From: Histomonas meleagridis | Lineage: Eukaryota > Parabasalia > Tritrichomonadida > Dientamoebidae | Length of the DNA: 64,000 nt | Assembly: GCA_020186115.1 (NCBI GenBank) | Contig: WSYJ01000141.1 | Coordinates: forward strand, 62,001-126,000 | Direction of reading: 5' to 3' | Shown: piece by piece, positions 28,329 through 40,283 of the stretch | Layout of the letters: every line of letters starts with the position of its first letter | Position numbering within the stretch: position 1 is the first letter of the stretch | Position numbers and translations under genes: made by a program | The notes under the pieces: generated by a model | The model's database searches: none | What the model was told of the DNA's origin: nothing | What the model saw: the letters and a program-made list of their open reading frames with translations, nothing else

Positions 28329-31103
28329 ATGGAAAAAAGGAAACACCACAAATTCAACATAAAACCAGAAAGAATTGCAGATCATGCTCTTTTTGTATTC
28401 AAAGACTCTGATGCTGTTGCATACAGGGTATGCCAAAACATGCTTGAATCCTTAAAAAATGTTCAATTACAATCATTCAAAAGAATCTCACAAATCGAAT
28501 ATATTCTTTCTATTGCTACATACCCTTTTTACTGTGCTTCTCTTTATGATTTACGAAAGGATACTATTTCTTTTTTTTATGATTTAATCAACGCAGGTCT
28601 TCCTTGCGACGACCCAGAGGGTTATAATAGGGTTATACAAGAAATAGTGTTCCTTTTTGGGAATTATTTAGAAAATCAAAGTAACTTTAAAGATTCAACC
28701 AATTTATTTCAAGCCTTATCCAAAATTGTCTATAAAAGCAAAACCCAATATACTGAGAAAACATGGGTTAGGATCATTGGTCTTTCGTTTGAATTTGGCA
28801 AAATGATTTTTAACAAAGATTCCATGATAGCCGAGATTCCAAATGAGATCGCCACCTTAGCACTTCAAGTCGTACCAATTTCGGGGATCGTGAACAGTGT
28901 CACTATGGAAAACATATACGAATTTTCAAAGTCATGTTTAAGTGATCAATTATTATCCAAAGTTTGGGGAACATTTTTAACATCCATATGTAACGTATTG
29001 CTACCATTAATATTACCATATAATGTCACTGTTAACTTAGACTTAGCTATTTCTTCACGTACGAAATTCAAGATTTCGTTTGAAATTTTATATAATCTCT
29101 ATAAAGATCTTAAACAATTTGCACTTCGTTTAATGAAGATCACGAATTCACAGATAATACGTAAATGTGTTATTGAGTCAATGATTGATACTGTTTTGAC
29201 TGGGCTAAAATCATTTTATAAAGTTAAATGGCACGTTGATACATTATTAACAAACTTTTCTGATTTTATTCCAACGAAATTCGATAATGACAACATTCAA
29301 TTGTTTTATAAATTCATGCAATTCTTTAGCTGCGGATTCTTTGGGCCTGATTCCAAATGGAGAGAAATCTTTAAGAACATAATAATATCTGCGTTCTATA
29401 ATTCGAGTGAAACAATTTCATTGTTTTCATATCTTTCATGTGTATTTCCTGAGTTACCGAATGACATTTATTCGGTAATACCAATAATTTTTTATTATGT
29501 TTATAAGCCAAATAAAATTGAAAACGCGAAGGTATTTAATCCAATAACACAAAATCAAAAGAAAGATATAGCTGGATTAACCATAAACATAATAAATTAT
29601 TTGAAATCATTAATTCATGATAAAGAACTTCAAATTTTATCCAAAGAGAAAATTATCATAACTACAAAAGTTGAAAATTCTTATGAATTTTTATTAAATA
29701 TTTATAATGTATTAAACACATTAGTTAAAGAGAAATTATTTGAAAAGAGTGATGATGATATATATTATTCGGAATTAGGTTATATTTATTTATTATTAAA
29801 AGATTATGATAAATATTATTTATATATAACAACTGAATATAAAAGTTTATCGAAAGTTAAAACATATTTATTTTATACATTAATACAATTGCCGAATAAT
29901 CAATTAACAAAAGATTTACTTAAAAAATTGATTTGTTTTATGATTGAATTCTTTGATGATAAAATCGATTCTAAAATTATTATAAGATATCTTTCGATCT
30001 TTTTACGTTTATCTTATAAACAAATGTTACCATATGAAACAAAAGAATTATGTGAAAAGATTAAAGTGATATATTCCAAAGATAAAAACATACAAATCAT
30101 TTGTAACTTATTAATATCACAAATTATAATTCCACCAAATTCTAGACTTACTGAAGATCAACTTGAAAAGGTCGAAAAGTTTTATGATGATTATGAAATG
30201 TATTATTACAATGAAAATATATTATCATTTTATAAGAACTTATTTTCGATTCGTAACTTATATGGAATTTTATTATTTTCTTTGAATGAAAATAACATTG
30301 TTGAGAATATTAACAATGAAAATGACGTGTCTAATTTCAATTTACCTGATAAATCGCCTTTTCCAAAATGTAATGAATATGATATTAATTCTTATCATTC
30401 GATTACAAGTTCATTTTTATGTAATTTCCAAATTTTACGATCCGAAAATAGGAAATCATTTGTTAAAATTAAAAACAAAGAAAAAGTATTAAACGCGTTC
30501 CAAAAACATTATAAAAAACATTATTTTCACGTCGGATTATTTAGAGTTAATTATGAATCAACTTCTGTTTTCTCTTGTAATAAAATTTCCGAATCATTTA
30601 AACAATTCGTAAATGATTTTTCGAACATTGTTTTCGATTATGAAATTGGTAATAATAAAATTATTAAATTGCCCGGAATCGAATCGTTTAATATTTCGTT
30701 TGTATTTGTATCAAATTTATTCGGAGATTTTAATTTCGACTTTAAGAAATGTAAAATTTTTATCATTTTTAATGAAACTGATAATAAAATTAACAATGAC
30801 ATAATTAAAGAATTCGATTTCTTGGATTTGATTTTGGGCATTTCGAAAATTAATGAAAATTTATATAAAACACAAATTATTAAGGAGCCAAAAAATTTCA
30901 TATTCCCTTTCGGTATCGATTGCTGCAGATTGTTCACAATGAGCGAATTGTTGCAATTCTTCGACATGATATCTTTCGCGGTGGTGGTAAACGAGGCACC
31001 AAAAATTATCGAAAAGAAAATTAGCGAACTGTTGGAAGCGTTTAAAGATATACAACAAAATGGTTCAACTCTAACGAATTTGGTTGAAAGTGCAATTTTG
31101 TAA
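28329..31103 (+). CDS. large helical-repeat protein, possible RalGAP/tuberin-like C-terminus
   Basis: 924 residues starting MEKRKHHKFNIKPERIADHA, intact. Residues 30-640 are helices of HEAT/ARM type without clear internal repeats. The C-terminal 220 residues are alpha/beta: HYFHVGLFRVNYESTSVFSC, SFNISFVFVSNLFGDF, KCKIFIIFNETDNKINND, FDFLDLILGISKINENLY and NFIFPFGIDCC. That order of strands faintly resembles the Rap/RalGAP domain at the end of tuberin and RalGAP-alpha, but the catalytic Asn helix is not clearly identifiable. I therefore name only the architecture with modest confidence. Codon use becomes very AT-rich in the middle (29.5-30.8 kb). The stop is TAAA; a triplicated short repeat lies right after it. 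Confidence 0.5.
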   Translation: MEKRKHHKFNIKPERIADHALFVFKDSDAVAYRVCQNMLESLKNVQLQSFKRISQIEYILSIATYPFYCASLYDLRKDTISFFYDLINAGLPCDDPEGYNRVIQEIVFLFGNYLENQSNFKDSTNLFQALSKIVYKSKTQYTEKTWVRIIGLSFEFGKMIFNKDSMIAEIPNEIATLALQVVPISGIVNSVTMENIYEFSKSCLSDQLLSKVWGTFLTSICNVLLPLILPYNVTVNLDLAISSRTKFKISFEILYNLYKDLKQFALRLMKITNSQIIRKCVIESMIDTVLTGLKSFYKVKWHVDTLLTNFSDFIPTKFDNDNIQLFYKFMQFFSCGFFGPDSKWREIFKNIIISAFYNSSETISLFSYLSCVFPELPNDIYSVIPIIFYYVYKPNKIENAKVFNPITQNQKKDIAGLTINIINYLKSLIHDKELQILSKEKIIITTKVENSYEFLLNIYNVLNTLVKEKLFEKSDDDIYYSELGYIYLLLKDYDKYYLYITTEYKSLSKVKTYLFYTLIQLPNNQLTKDLLKKLICFMIEFFDDKIDSKIIIRYLSIFLRLSYKQMLPYETKELCEKIKVIYSKDKNIQIICNLLISQIIIPPNSRLTEDQLEKVEKFYDDYEMYYYNENILSFYKNLFSIRNLYGILLFSLNENNIVENINNENDVSNFNLPDKSPFPKCNEYDINSYHSITSSFLCNFQILRSENRKSFVKIKNKEKVLNAFQKHYKKHYFHVGLFRVNYESTSVFSCNKISESFKQFVNDFSNIVFDYEIGNNKIIKLPGIESFNISFVFVSNLFGDFNFDFKKCKIFIIFNETDNKINNDIIKEFDFLDLILGISKINENLYKTQIIKEPKNFIFPFGIDCCRLFTMSELLQFFDMISFAVVVNEAPKIIEKKISELLEAFKDIQQNGSTLTNLVESAIL

Positions 31104-31142
31104 ATTTTTTGAGTAAAAAAATAATCTCGGAAAACATCTGTT

Positions 31143-31228
31143 TAAAATAATTTCTTCAAAAAATTTTGTTAAAATAATTTCTTCAAAAAAAAATTTTGTT
31201 AAAATAATTTCTTCTTCAAAAAATTTTG
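31143..31228 (+). repeat. three tandem copies of an about 30-bp AT-rich repeat
   Basis: TTAAAATAATTTCTTCAAAA followed by AATTTTG is present three times in a row with small length changes, 40 bases after the stop codon of the 924-residue protein. It is probably a minisatellite in the 3' flank. Confidence 0.7.
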
Positions 31229-31688
31229 AAAAAAAAGATTTTTATTTGATTTTAGTAAGTTTGAAACTCTTTTACATGTATTTAAAATGGCGATATATAG
31301 GAAAAAAAATTGAATATTATATGATATTGAACATGTATTGCATTGAATATGCTGGTTCACTATTAGATGTTTGTGATATTCTTGGTATAACATTATCGCA
31401 ATTACGGGATAAGTTGATCATTGTGTATCGCATATTGAAATGAAATGAGTATTACAGGTTCACGACATCCAGTTGTATTATACGTAACAGGAGGTTGTGT
31501 TGCGCGAAATGGAGATCGTTATAATATTTTTGGAAAATCAATTGACATTGCAAAAGGCATTTGTATTGATCTTTTTGGCCTCTTCTTTGGAATTTAGAAT
31601 GATTAGACGCAAGGTAAGAAATATATTGTGATTCCACATGTAGTTAAAGGTATGTTTCATTTTCAGGTATTTAACGAAAGTTGAAGAA

Positions 31689-32215
31689 CTATGTGAATAT
31701 TGTGTTGAAGATCTCAGTTTCTTTGGTCAAGAGAGTCTCTTCAATATGTCTTCTTTGCATTTCAATAGACATGTCTCTTGATGGCTCGTTTACCCATTTT
31801 TCTAATTCAATAAATATGGTGAGTTCAGCTTGTTGCCGACCTGTATCTATTTTTGGTTCTATTTTCCGCGACATTATTTCTCTATATCGAATTGGACGAA
31901 TGTCAACAAGTGTGAGTGGAATTGTTGAACAAAATCTTCATATTCTTTATTTTTTGTATTGGACGTAAATGAAGAATGAAGTGTTATAATTGACGTAGAT
32001 TGTTCTGAATTTGGTGGAGGCATTTCCCCTGGTCAATTTGGTTTGAACATTATTTTTCTTGAATTTCTCCTCGAGCCTCAAAACGAAATTGACGTAGTTC
32101 GATGCCATTGATCTACTTTAGTTTGAAAATCACCCATGACATCACGTACTTGATCTTCGGAACATACAACCGATGTCAATTTGAATAGATTCATGAATGG
32201 TAGTTTATTAAGTAG
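31689..32215 (-). pseudogene. unidentified decayed gene
   Basis: Reading the minus strand from about 32215 downward gives coherent, charged, protein-like segments in successive frames: SEDQVRDVMGDFQTKVDQWH, ELRQFRFEARGEIQEK, PPPNSEQSTSIITLHSSF, NKEYEDFVQQFHSHLLTFVQ, and IRYREIMSRKIEPKIDTG with ELEKWVNEPSRDMSIEMQRR, ending at a stop at 31689. At least three frame changes separate them. It may be the 3' part of an old gene of any kind, a transposase included; I do not recognise it. Confidence 0.4.
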
Positions 32216-32959
32216 CGTTAATGAGGATATAAAAATAAAAGTTCATCCATTTTATTATATGAAAGTATACAAACAAGTTGGAGCACTTGCTTTTCCATTT
32301 TGTTTTGTATTTCTTGATTTTGTTTGAATTTATTTGATTTCTAGCACTACAAATGGACAGATTTTCATGTTAGGTACTGTAAACAAGAACTGGTCCTATT
32401 ATCTAAACGGTCGTTTGACGCCAAATAGAATATAATTATCTCGTTGTATTCATTATATTAATAATTAAAAAAAATATTCCAAAGATCAATAATAGCAGTA
32501 TATAATATTCTTATATATTTATAAGACAAAAACTTATATTTAAAGATTTGTTAGAACTTGACTTAAAATAAAAATATCTTTTTAAAGATATCTTTATAAA
32601 TATATCTTTATAAATATATATTATATATGTCATACATTCATATATATTTTAATATCTAATTATTTATTTATTATAGTTGATAAAAAATTATGCTTTATTG
32701 AACTAAAATAATTTAAAATCATTTCATGCAAAAGGCTCTAAGTAAATTGACTATGAATAAAATATTTAAAATTCATAAGAAAATTAGAATAGGACCCGTA
32801 CTCTTTAAGAGTCATGAAAAATTTTACATTGGTAATTTCTCTCCTAGGGTGAAAAAAATCAACCATTTACATCATTATTATGATATTTAAACTTTGAAAA
32901 AAACGATTACTTGTTGTTTATGGTTTGATATGAATTTTTTAATTTCCCATTTTTTGAAG

Positions 32960-32988
32960 AAACCGTTTAATATCAATACAATTCATTT
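32960..32988 (+). promoter_or_regulatory. AAACCGTTT motif plus Inr-like TCATTT
   Basis: AAACCGTTT (32960-32968) is followed 14 bases later by TCATTT (32983-32988) and then ATG at 32997. The same pair, in the same order, precedes CDC48 and, with wider spacing, the MLF gene, so this is probably an intact promoter even though the gene behind it is broken. Confidence 0.5.
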
Positions 32989-32996
32989 ATCATAAA

Positions 32997-35262
32997 ATGG
33001 GTTTACCTCCTCTTAGGCGGGTGATTAAAAGAAAAAAAAGAATAGAATGGGAAAGAGAAAATATTTATCATGGTTTCCAAACTCCAAGTGAGAAAGAATT
33101 CTTAGCAAAATCTTTAAGACTTGAACAAATTTTTATGAATCTACAGATTGAAAATGTTGAAAAATCAGTTGAATCTTCATTAATTTATTATGATAATCGT
33201 TATCCAGAAACATTTCTTTATATTATTTGTGGTTTATTATATTTATCATATAAAATTCACAATAAAAATCCAAGTTTATATATAATTTTTTTAAAATTAT
33301 TTAAAGTAAAAGTTCAAGAAAGTAATAAAAATCCAAAGAATATTAATATTTTTGAATATTTCTCACAGCTTTTAATTAAATTACATACACAAGAATCAAA
33401 TTTTCTTTTGGAAAAATTGATTGAAGAACAATTAATCGATCCGAGAATAACTAAAAATTCTGGAACATTATATTTTTGCACACAATTGGCCCACTAACGA
33501 AATTTTGCAAAAACGATACACACTGTTTTGGGAACATTTTGATAAAAATCGTGAAGAACTTTCAAAAAACAATTGGAAGCTTCATAGGAAATATGTGAGA
33601 GAAGGAGTTAACCCAAATAGTATTGCAAAAATAATTCGGAATGATGAAATAGAAAAACTTCAAGAAATAACATCACAAACAAACTTTGATTTTAATCAAA
33701 CAATTGAGCCATCACTCTATGAAAGATGTTCATTTGTTAATAAAAAAAATGTTACATTAATTGATTATGCAGCATTTTTTGGAGCAGTTCAATGTTTCAA
33801 ATATTTGCTTATCAATGGTGCAAAAGTAGAAAAAACAGGTAAATATGCAATTGCAGGTGGAAATCTTGAAATCATTCATTTATGTGAACAAAATCATTCA
33901 TCATTTGAGAAAGCATATAAAACAGCAATCGAATATCATCGAAATGATATCTTTAAATACATTTACAATAATTTTAAATATCCTTATGAAAAATTAAAAA
34001 AATTAGGAAAGAAATGTATTTTATGTCATAACTTTGAAATTTTATCATTTTTAGAAGAAAATAACATGAAATTAGATGATATACTTATTGATGAATCAAT
34101 TAAATGTGGTAACTTATATATAATCATGCATTTTACTGAAGGAAATCAGATATCAAATTATTTGCAAATTTCGGTTGTTAAAAAAAATAATTTTGAAATT
34201 TTTAAATATTTTTTAGAGCAAAAAGGATTGAATATCAACATATGTGATATAAATTTTTTTTATATGATGTTTATGATAATAATTTAGAATATTACTTAAT
34301 TATTTGGAATTAATTTAAAGTATTTATAACACCTTTAATGTATGCTTCTATAAGTGGAAACATAGAAATTATAAAACTGCTCCTCCAGCAAAAAATTATA
34401 AAGATAAATGCTAAAAGTATTACTTTTTGTCTTTCGAAATTTATAATACTCATTTAAAATTTATTCATGATATGTGAAAATTATTTAAATGTTTTAAAAC
34501 GGCACTTATGTTTGCATCTAAAAATGGTCGTACAGAAATAGTTAAATTACTTCTTGAACAAGAAGGAATTGATGTTAATGCTAAAGATATTGATTTGTTT
34601 TATTTAATATTTATTTTAATAATTTTATATATCAAAATAATATTTGGAAATCATTTAAATTATTTTGGACAGCACTTATTAGAGCATCTTATAAAGGTCA
34701 TACAGAAATAGTTAAATTACTTCTTGAACAAGAAGGAATTGATATTAATGCTAAAAATATTTATTTGTTTTATTTAATATTTATTTTAATAATTTTATAT
34801 TTCAAAATAATATTTGGAAATGATTTAAATTATTTCGAACAGCACTTATGTATGCATCTAAAAATGGTTATACAGAAATAGTTAAATTACTTCTAGAACA
34901 AGAAGGAATTGATATTAATGCTAAAGAGAAAATTTATTTGTTTTATTTAATATTTATTTTAATAATTTGATGTTTCAAAGTAATTTTTGGGAATTATTTA
35001 AATTATTTTGGACAGCACTTATGTATGCATCTTCAAATGGTAATACAGAAATAGTTAAATTACTTCTTGAACAAGAAGGAATTGATATTAATGCTAAAGA
35101 TATTTATTTGTTTTATTTAAAATTTATTTTAATAATTTTATATTTCAAAATAATATTTGGAAATGATTTAAATTATTTCGAACAGCACTTATGTGGGCAT
35201 CTTATAAAGGTGATACAGAAATAGTTAAATTAATTCTTTCATATATGAAACAGAAAAAATGA
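32997..35262 (+). pseudogene. DUF3447-type ankyrin gene, frameshifted, ending in a cassette array
   Basis: The first frame (32997-33497) encodes MGLPPLRRVIKRKK and an N-terminal helical domain homologous to the ankyrin genes in the inverted repeat. A one-base frame change near 33480 leads into a second frame (about 33485-34287) with the DUF3447-like region: NWKLHRKYVREGVNPNSIAK, TLIDYAAFFGAVQCFKYLLI, GKYAIAGGNLEIIHLCEQNH. Thereafter come divergent and then near-identical ankyrin cassettes in shifting frames, the last ending KLILSYMKQKK and TGA at 35260-35262. Its promoter looks intact. If repaired, the protein would resemble the abundant ankyrin proteins of trichomonads, whose roles are unknown. 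Confidence 0.75.
34318..35250 (+). repeat. ankyrin cassette array B (6 units)
   Basis: Units: TPLMYASISGNIEII (divergent), TALMFASKNGRTEIV, TALIRASYKGHTEIV, TALMYASKNGYTEIV, TALMYASSNGNTEIV, TALMWASYKGDTEIV, separated by AT-rich spacers of 83-86 bases. In the five similar units the DNA outside the variable codons is almost identical. Confidence 0.85.
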
Positions 35263-35863
35263 ACACATCTAAAAATCATCATTGAGATATCGTTACATTA
35301 TTAAGTAACTACAAAGTTTCAAGAAAAAAAAAGGGTTTTACAGAGAAATATATTTGAAAGTCATATGACCAACCATATGGTTAATAATAAAGATATGGCT
35401 CATTTTCATCAAATTTTTGAGAGCAAGTACGATGATTTCTCATTCATTTATTTCTATCGTTGTGTGATATTTAGTCTTTTTTTAAAACAAAAAATGCGTT
35501 TGCTATTGTTTCTAATGTTGTTATATTGGAACAAATTTGTGGTATATAAGAATATTCAAATGATACGAGTGATATTATCAATTGTTAATGATATTCAACA
35601 AACACTAACAATGTTATGTATATATATATGAATGTTTTTAGTACTAATATCAGTTCTTTCTTTAACTATTTCTTTGCATTTATGCTCAAATAATCAGATA
35701 AGTGCTATCACAATTAAATGAATATAAAATAATTTTATTCTCAAATTATTTATTATATTCAATAAAAACGAATTTATAACAGTTTCACACTTCGTAAGGA
35801 AATTTTATTATTAAAATTCGAAACTATTTCACTTTTGTTTATGTTATTGATATCTTTCATATT
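35263..35863. other. convergent intergenic region
   Basis: About 600 bases between the ankyrin pseudogene and the 3' end of the hydrogenase gene. An 88-codon frame (35365-35631) has no recognisable features. Nothing else is seen. Confidence 0.35.
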
Positions 35864-38800
35864 TTAGAAAGATTCTACGTGATGCTTATGCTCATTTGTA
35901 AATTTCTCAGCCTCTTCGCGCGACATGTTTCCCTTTTCCATTGATATTTTCACCAATATTTCATGCAGTTGGTCAGGAATACCTCGCGCAGGTCCGCAGT
36001 AGAAGAATTCGGTGTCGATGTTACTGCCAGTACTTCCACACCACGTCCGGATTTTGCAACATTAAATCGGTGATATAAGTTTTCGTTTTCCCGCTTCTCG
36101 AGTACGCGACGAACAAATCCTGCATTGTGTTTGTGTCTCTGTAATCCTCGAGCATCGAGTCGAGTATCGGATACGTATCTCTATATCTACATCCGAAGAA
36201 CAATGCTGCGTCGCCAATTGGCTTCTCAATACTGTCTCTATGTTGAAGTAATGATAACATTGGAGCTATACCACATCCAAGTGCTGCCATAAATATCGGA
36301 TGCGATTTGTTTTTTGGATATACGAAACATCCCTTTTGCGTATGAATTGGTACTTTCGTTAGACCGAATCGACGTAAGAATGAAGTACATAATCCATTTC
36401 TTTCACCTTTTACTCCGAACATATTATCAGTGATTATTAAATCAATTGAATATGAATTCGCTTCAGGTGCAGAAGCAATGGAATATAAACGTGGCTTAAT
36501 TGGTGGGATTGCTGTGACTAAGATATCTAATGGCGGATGATTCGATTTTCCATATTTTATGATGAATTCGGATATATTTATATCCTTTTGTAAGTCTTCG
36601 AAATATTTCGGCTGTGATATGTCGAGAATGTTCTCAAGTTCTTTCTTAAGTTCTTCGTTTGTTATATATTGTTTATAAGCACGGCATAGATTACGTGTCG
36701 GCCTTCCATTTAAGTCAAGATATTGTGCGAATAATTCGTGTATTGTAACTCTTTCTGGTATAGAATTAAGACCTTCAGTAAGTGTTGTTTCTACTTTATA
36801 TATATCATTTGGATTTAATTTGAGTTCATTTATAATTGTCTTAACTACTTCTGGATTGTTTTGTGGTAATATTGCAACATGATCACCTGTATCATACTTC
36901 ATACCTTTCGGTAATTTAATTTGATATCGATGCATCGCTGGTTGATATCCTTCAGGTGTTAATTTTGTTGATGATAACATTACTCCATATTCATAGCCAA
37001 TTGGATTTAATGGATATTTATATATTGGATCATTCTCATCAATGTTTTCTTCTTTGGTAAGTGTATAATTTGGTTTGATAATGATTTCAGGCATTTTAAG
37101 TCCAAGTGATTGAAGGATTTCAGGGCACCATGACTCGAATATACCTTCGCCTTTATCTGATGTGTTGGAATCTAATTCAATTATATTATGAATTCGATGC
37201 GCGCCTTTTTCTTCAAGTAATTTATCAATTAAATGTCCAGCCGCACAAAACTTTGGATATAAATTTGATCCAAGTGCACATACTGAATAACGTAACTTAC
37301 TTAAATCGTTGTTACTTTCTCTTAATTCATTTACAAATTTTTCGGCATTCGATGGTAATTCGCCATCACCAAATGTTGAACAAAATATTATAATTGTTCC
37401 TTGCTTAATCATTCTATTTAGATTGACCATTGATAAGGCACTTGTTGTAGTTCCAATATATTCTGCAAATGTTCTTGCTAATCGTGATGCTGTACCTGAC
37501 ACAGAACCATATGCAACAAGTGGCAAATTTTCGGATTTTCGTAGTTGTTCAAGGAATGGAGTTGTTTGTATTTCATAACTTGTATGAAGGAATTCATGTG
37601 ACTTTTCATTTCCTGGAGTACCGAAATATGATTTATATAATGTTTTCAGTTCTTCATTATCATTTGAAGTTATTTTCTTTGTGTTACGATCTAATTCATA
37701 AATTGTTTTCGCACGTTTTTGTGCTTCTTTATGTGAACGTGTCTTAGGTTGTCCGCCACCACCAATACAACCACATGGACAAGCCATTACTTCAATGAAT
37801 GTATAATTTAAATATTGTCCACTTTCGATAAATTCACGAGCATTTGAAATACCATTACATACTGCGATCTTCATATTAATTCCAGCAATTGTAGTACTTG
37901 CTGTTTTAATTCCTTGGAATCCTCTCCATTGAGTATATTCGACTTTACCTAATTTTTCATGATTAAGTTGTTCATGTGCAAAACGAAGTGCTGCTTCCAT
38001 AACACCTCCTGTAACACCGAATAATGCTGCAGCGCCTGTTGATTCACCAAGTAATGAATCATATTGTGCATTATTATCAAGTGTATCCCATTTAACACCA
38101 AACATTTTACATAATTCACCAAACTCTACAACAGATAAAACTGCATCAACAATACCTAATATTTGTTTGCGTTGAATTTCATCTTTCTTAGCTACACATG
38201 GCATTAATGAAACAGTGAAAATATTTTCTTTTGGAATATTCATCTTCTCGGCCCAATAAGTTTTAATTGCTGTCCCTGCCATCATATGTGGCGATTTAGA
38301 TGTAGATAAATTAGGAATAATTTCGGGATGAATCTTTTCAACAAAGTTAACCCATCCAGGACAACATGATGTAAACATTGGAAGAACTCCACCATTATTA
38401 ATTCTATCAATGAGTTCAGTTCCTTCTTCGACTATAGTCATATCAGCGCCAAAGTTTGTATCAAAAATATATTGGAATCCCATTTCTTTAGCTGCTGATA
38501 TAATTTTTCCAGTGCATAATGTACCAATAGGATCACCAAAACATTCTCCAACTGAAACTCTTGCTGACGGCGCTGTTTGTAGAATGCATACTTTACCTCC
38601 TGCCATTGCATGTATAACTTTTGGAATATCATTCTTTGGACGTAAAGCACGTGTAGGACATACAGTGATACATTGACCACATGAAATACATGGGCCTTCA
38701 CATAATTTTGCTGATAATTCATCAATTGCATTTATTGTTTGTTCATCACTACAAGCTCGAGAACAACGTGTACAATTGATACATAACTTTGGATCAAATG

Positions 38801-39176
38801 TTAACGAAGTAGTTTCTTCATGGCCACGCAAACGAATGGTTTTCGTTGGTACTAAATAATCAATGATGTCCTCTATCTCAGGAACTGCTGGCATCACACC
38901 CATATCATTGAATTTATTTAACGCTTCCATTGCCTTTTCTTTGATTTCTGGTGTGTTTGTTTCAATGGTCATTCCATCAACAACTTTTGTTGAGCATGAT
39001 AATGAATAATTTGAGCCATTGATTTTTACAACACAAACACCACATTTTCCGGCTGGTGGTAAATCAGGATGATTGCATAGAGTAGGGATATAAACACCAG
39101 CATCAGTACACGCTTGTAGAACTGTTGAATGTTCTGGAACTTGAATTTCTTTTCCATTTATTTTAACTTTAATCAT
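35864..39176 (-). CDS. [FeFe]-hydrogenase fused to NADPH-cytochrome P450 reductase/CysJ module (one frameshift)
   Basis: Residues 1-78: 2Fe-2S ferredoxin domain (CNHPDLPPAGKCGVC). About 128-175: two 4Fe-4S motifs (CINCTRCSRAC, CISCGQCITVC). H-cluster motifs: TSCCPGW (269-275), MPCVAKKDE (325-333) and MACPCGCIGGGGQ (464-476). About 552-690: flavodoxin-like FMN domain (AYGSVSGTASRLA, STFGDGELPSNAEKF). After about 720: FAD/NADPH reductase (RLYSIASAPEA, ALGCGIAP). The first frame stops at 36021 after VWKYWQ, but a +1 shift continues GSNIDTEFFYCGPARGIPDQ to a stop at 35864, restoring the family's C-terminus (about 1103 residues). The fusion is known from trichomonads and some other anaerobic protists and would couple NADPH to H2 production. 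No hydrogenosomal presequence is visible, so a cytosolic site is inferred. One extra base near 36030 is mutation or error. Confidence 0.92.
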
Positions 39177-40283
39177 TAAATGTGAAATAAGGAATCATCC
39201 GCTAAATTTTGAATCATTTTAAAATCTCTTTGCTTTTATATGAAGAAACGCGGAACTTTTGGCTATTGAAAAAAAAAAGGTATTCATTTTTAAGAATCAA
39301 TTTTTGAGGCGTTTAACCAAGATTTGAACGAAACATTCAATTTTATCGGAAACCCCGATAAATTTTCAATGAAATAAAGTTAATTTCATTTTCAATGAGA
39401 CAAAAATGGAAAACGAAGATGATCATATTCAACTCAATTATTTTTCAAAAAGTTCTATTTCATTTCCTTTTTTTGTCTGAAATTCCGATTGTTGAAATTC
39501 AAAAATTACATTGTTTTTATATACAATGACATTGTATAATGGTAAAATTGGAATTAGTATTGGTTTGTATAAGGATAATTAGTTGTATTTAATGTTTAAC
39601 ATTTTACAATTGACTTCAGTTCTAAAAATAATATAAAAATTTTTTTAATTTTTATGATTTTTATTTGAAGTGATATAATTCATGCCAAATTTATAATTTT
39701 TTATTCAGGTATAATAATATCTTTAGATACGATGAAAAATATAGTGAAAAATCATTAATTTAGTATATATGCAGTACTTTAGTCAGAATTCTTTTTGTTA
39801 TTATTATGACATTTAAAATAATCAACATTTCTCTTTTTATATGAATTTTATACGTGTCCATTCTACTGATTCAAACGATAAAAGAGAAACTATGTGATGT
39901 TTTTTAGAATAGAGTAAGATAATTGATATTCAAGTGAAGCAATTGTAATATATTTTTTTTTCTTTCTTGCTCTTTATTTATGAATTCTTTTGAACAATAT
40001 AAAATTACAGTTTTTTACATTCGATGAATTACATCATAATGATCAATAATAATCGCAAAGAGAAATTTTCTGTCAATAATTAAAACATGTGCGGACACGA
40101 TTCGAAAAAACAGGATGTGTGAAGGCAAGTTCACATTTCAAGATTCATCGTAACGTACTGAATTTTGTTAAGTTTACGTCTGACAATTTTTTTGACACTT
40201 GGCATTTTGGCGGTTCTTCGATACAATTATATTTAAACGTATAGTGATTTGTTTCGATTTCCCGCGAATTCGCATTTTTCAAA
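39177..40283. other. intergenic region containing outer edge of the left inverted-repeat arm
   Basis: About 1.1 kb of AT-rich DNA between the divergent hydrogenase and PCNA-copy genes. Identity with the right arm starts at 39849 (TATACGTGTCC...). The part from 39177 to 39848 is unique and shows no gene. Confidence 0.5.

Larger units (their letters stand above)
31229..32996. other. long region of gene debris and AT-rich DNA
   Basis: About 1.8 kb without an intact gene. Protein-like fragments occur on both strands: GSRHPVVLYVTGGCVARNGD on the plus strand near 31457-31600, and a decayed minus-strand gene at 31689-32215 (listed). From 32400 to 32990 there is only AT-rich DNA up to the promoter of the ankyrin gene. 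Confidence 0.4.
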
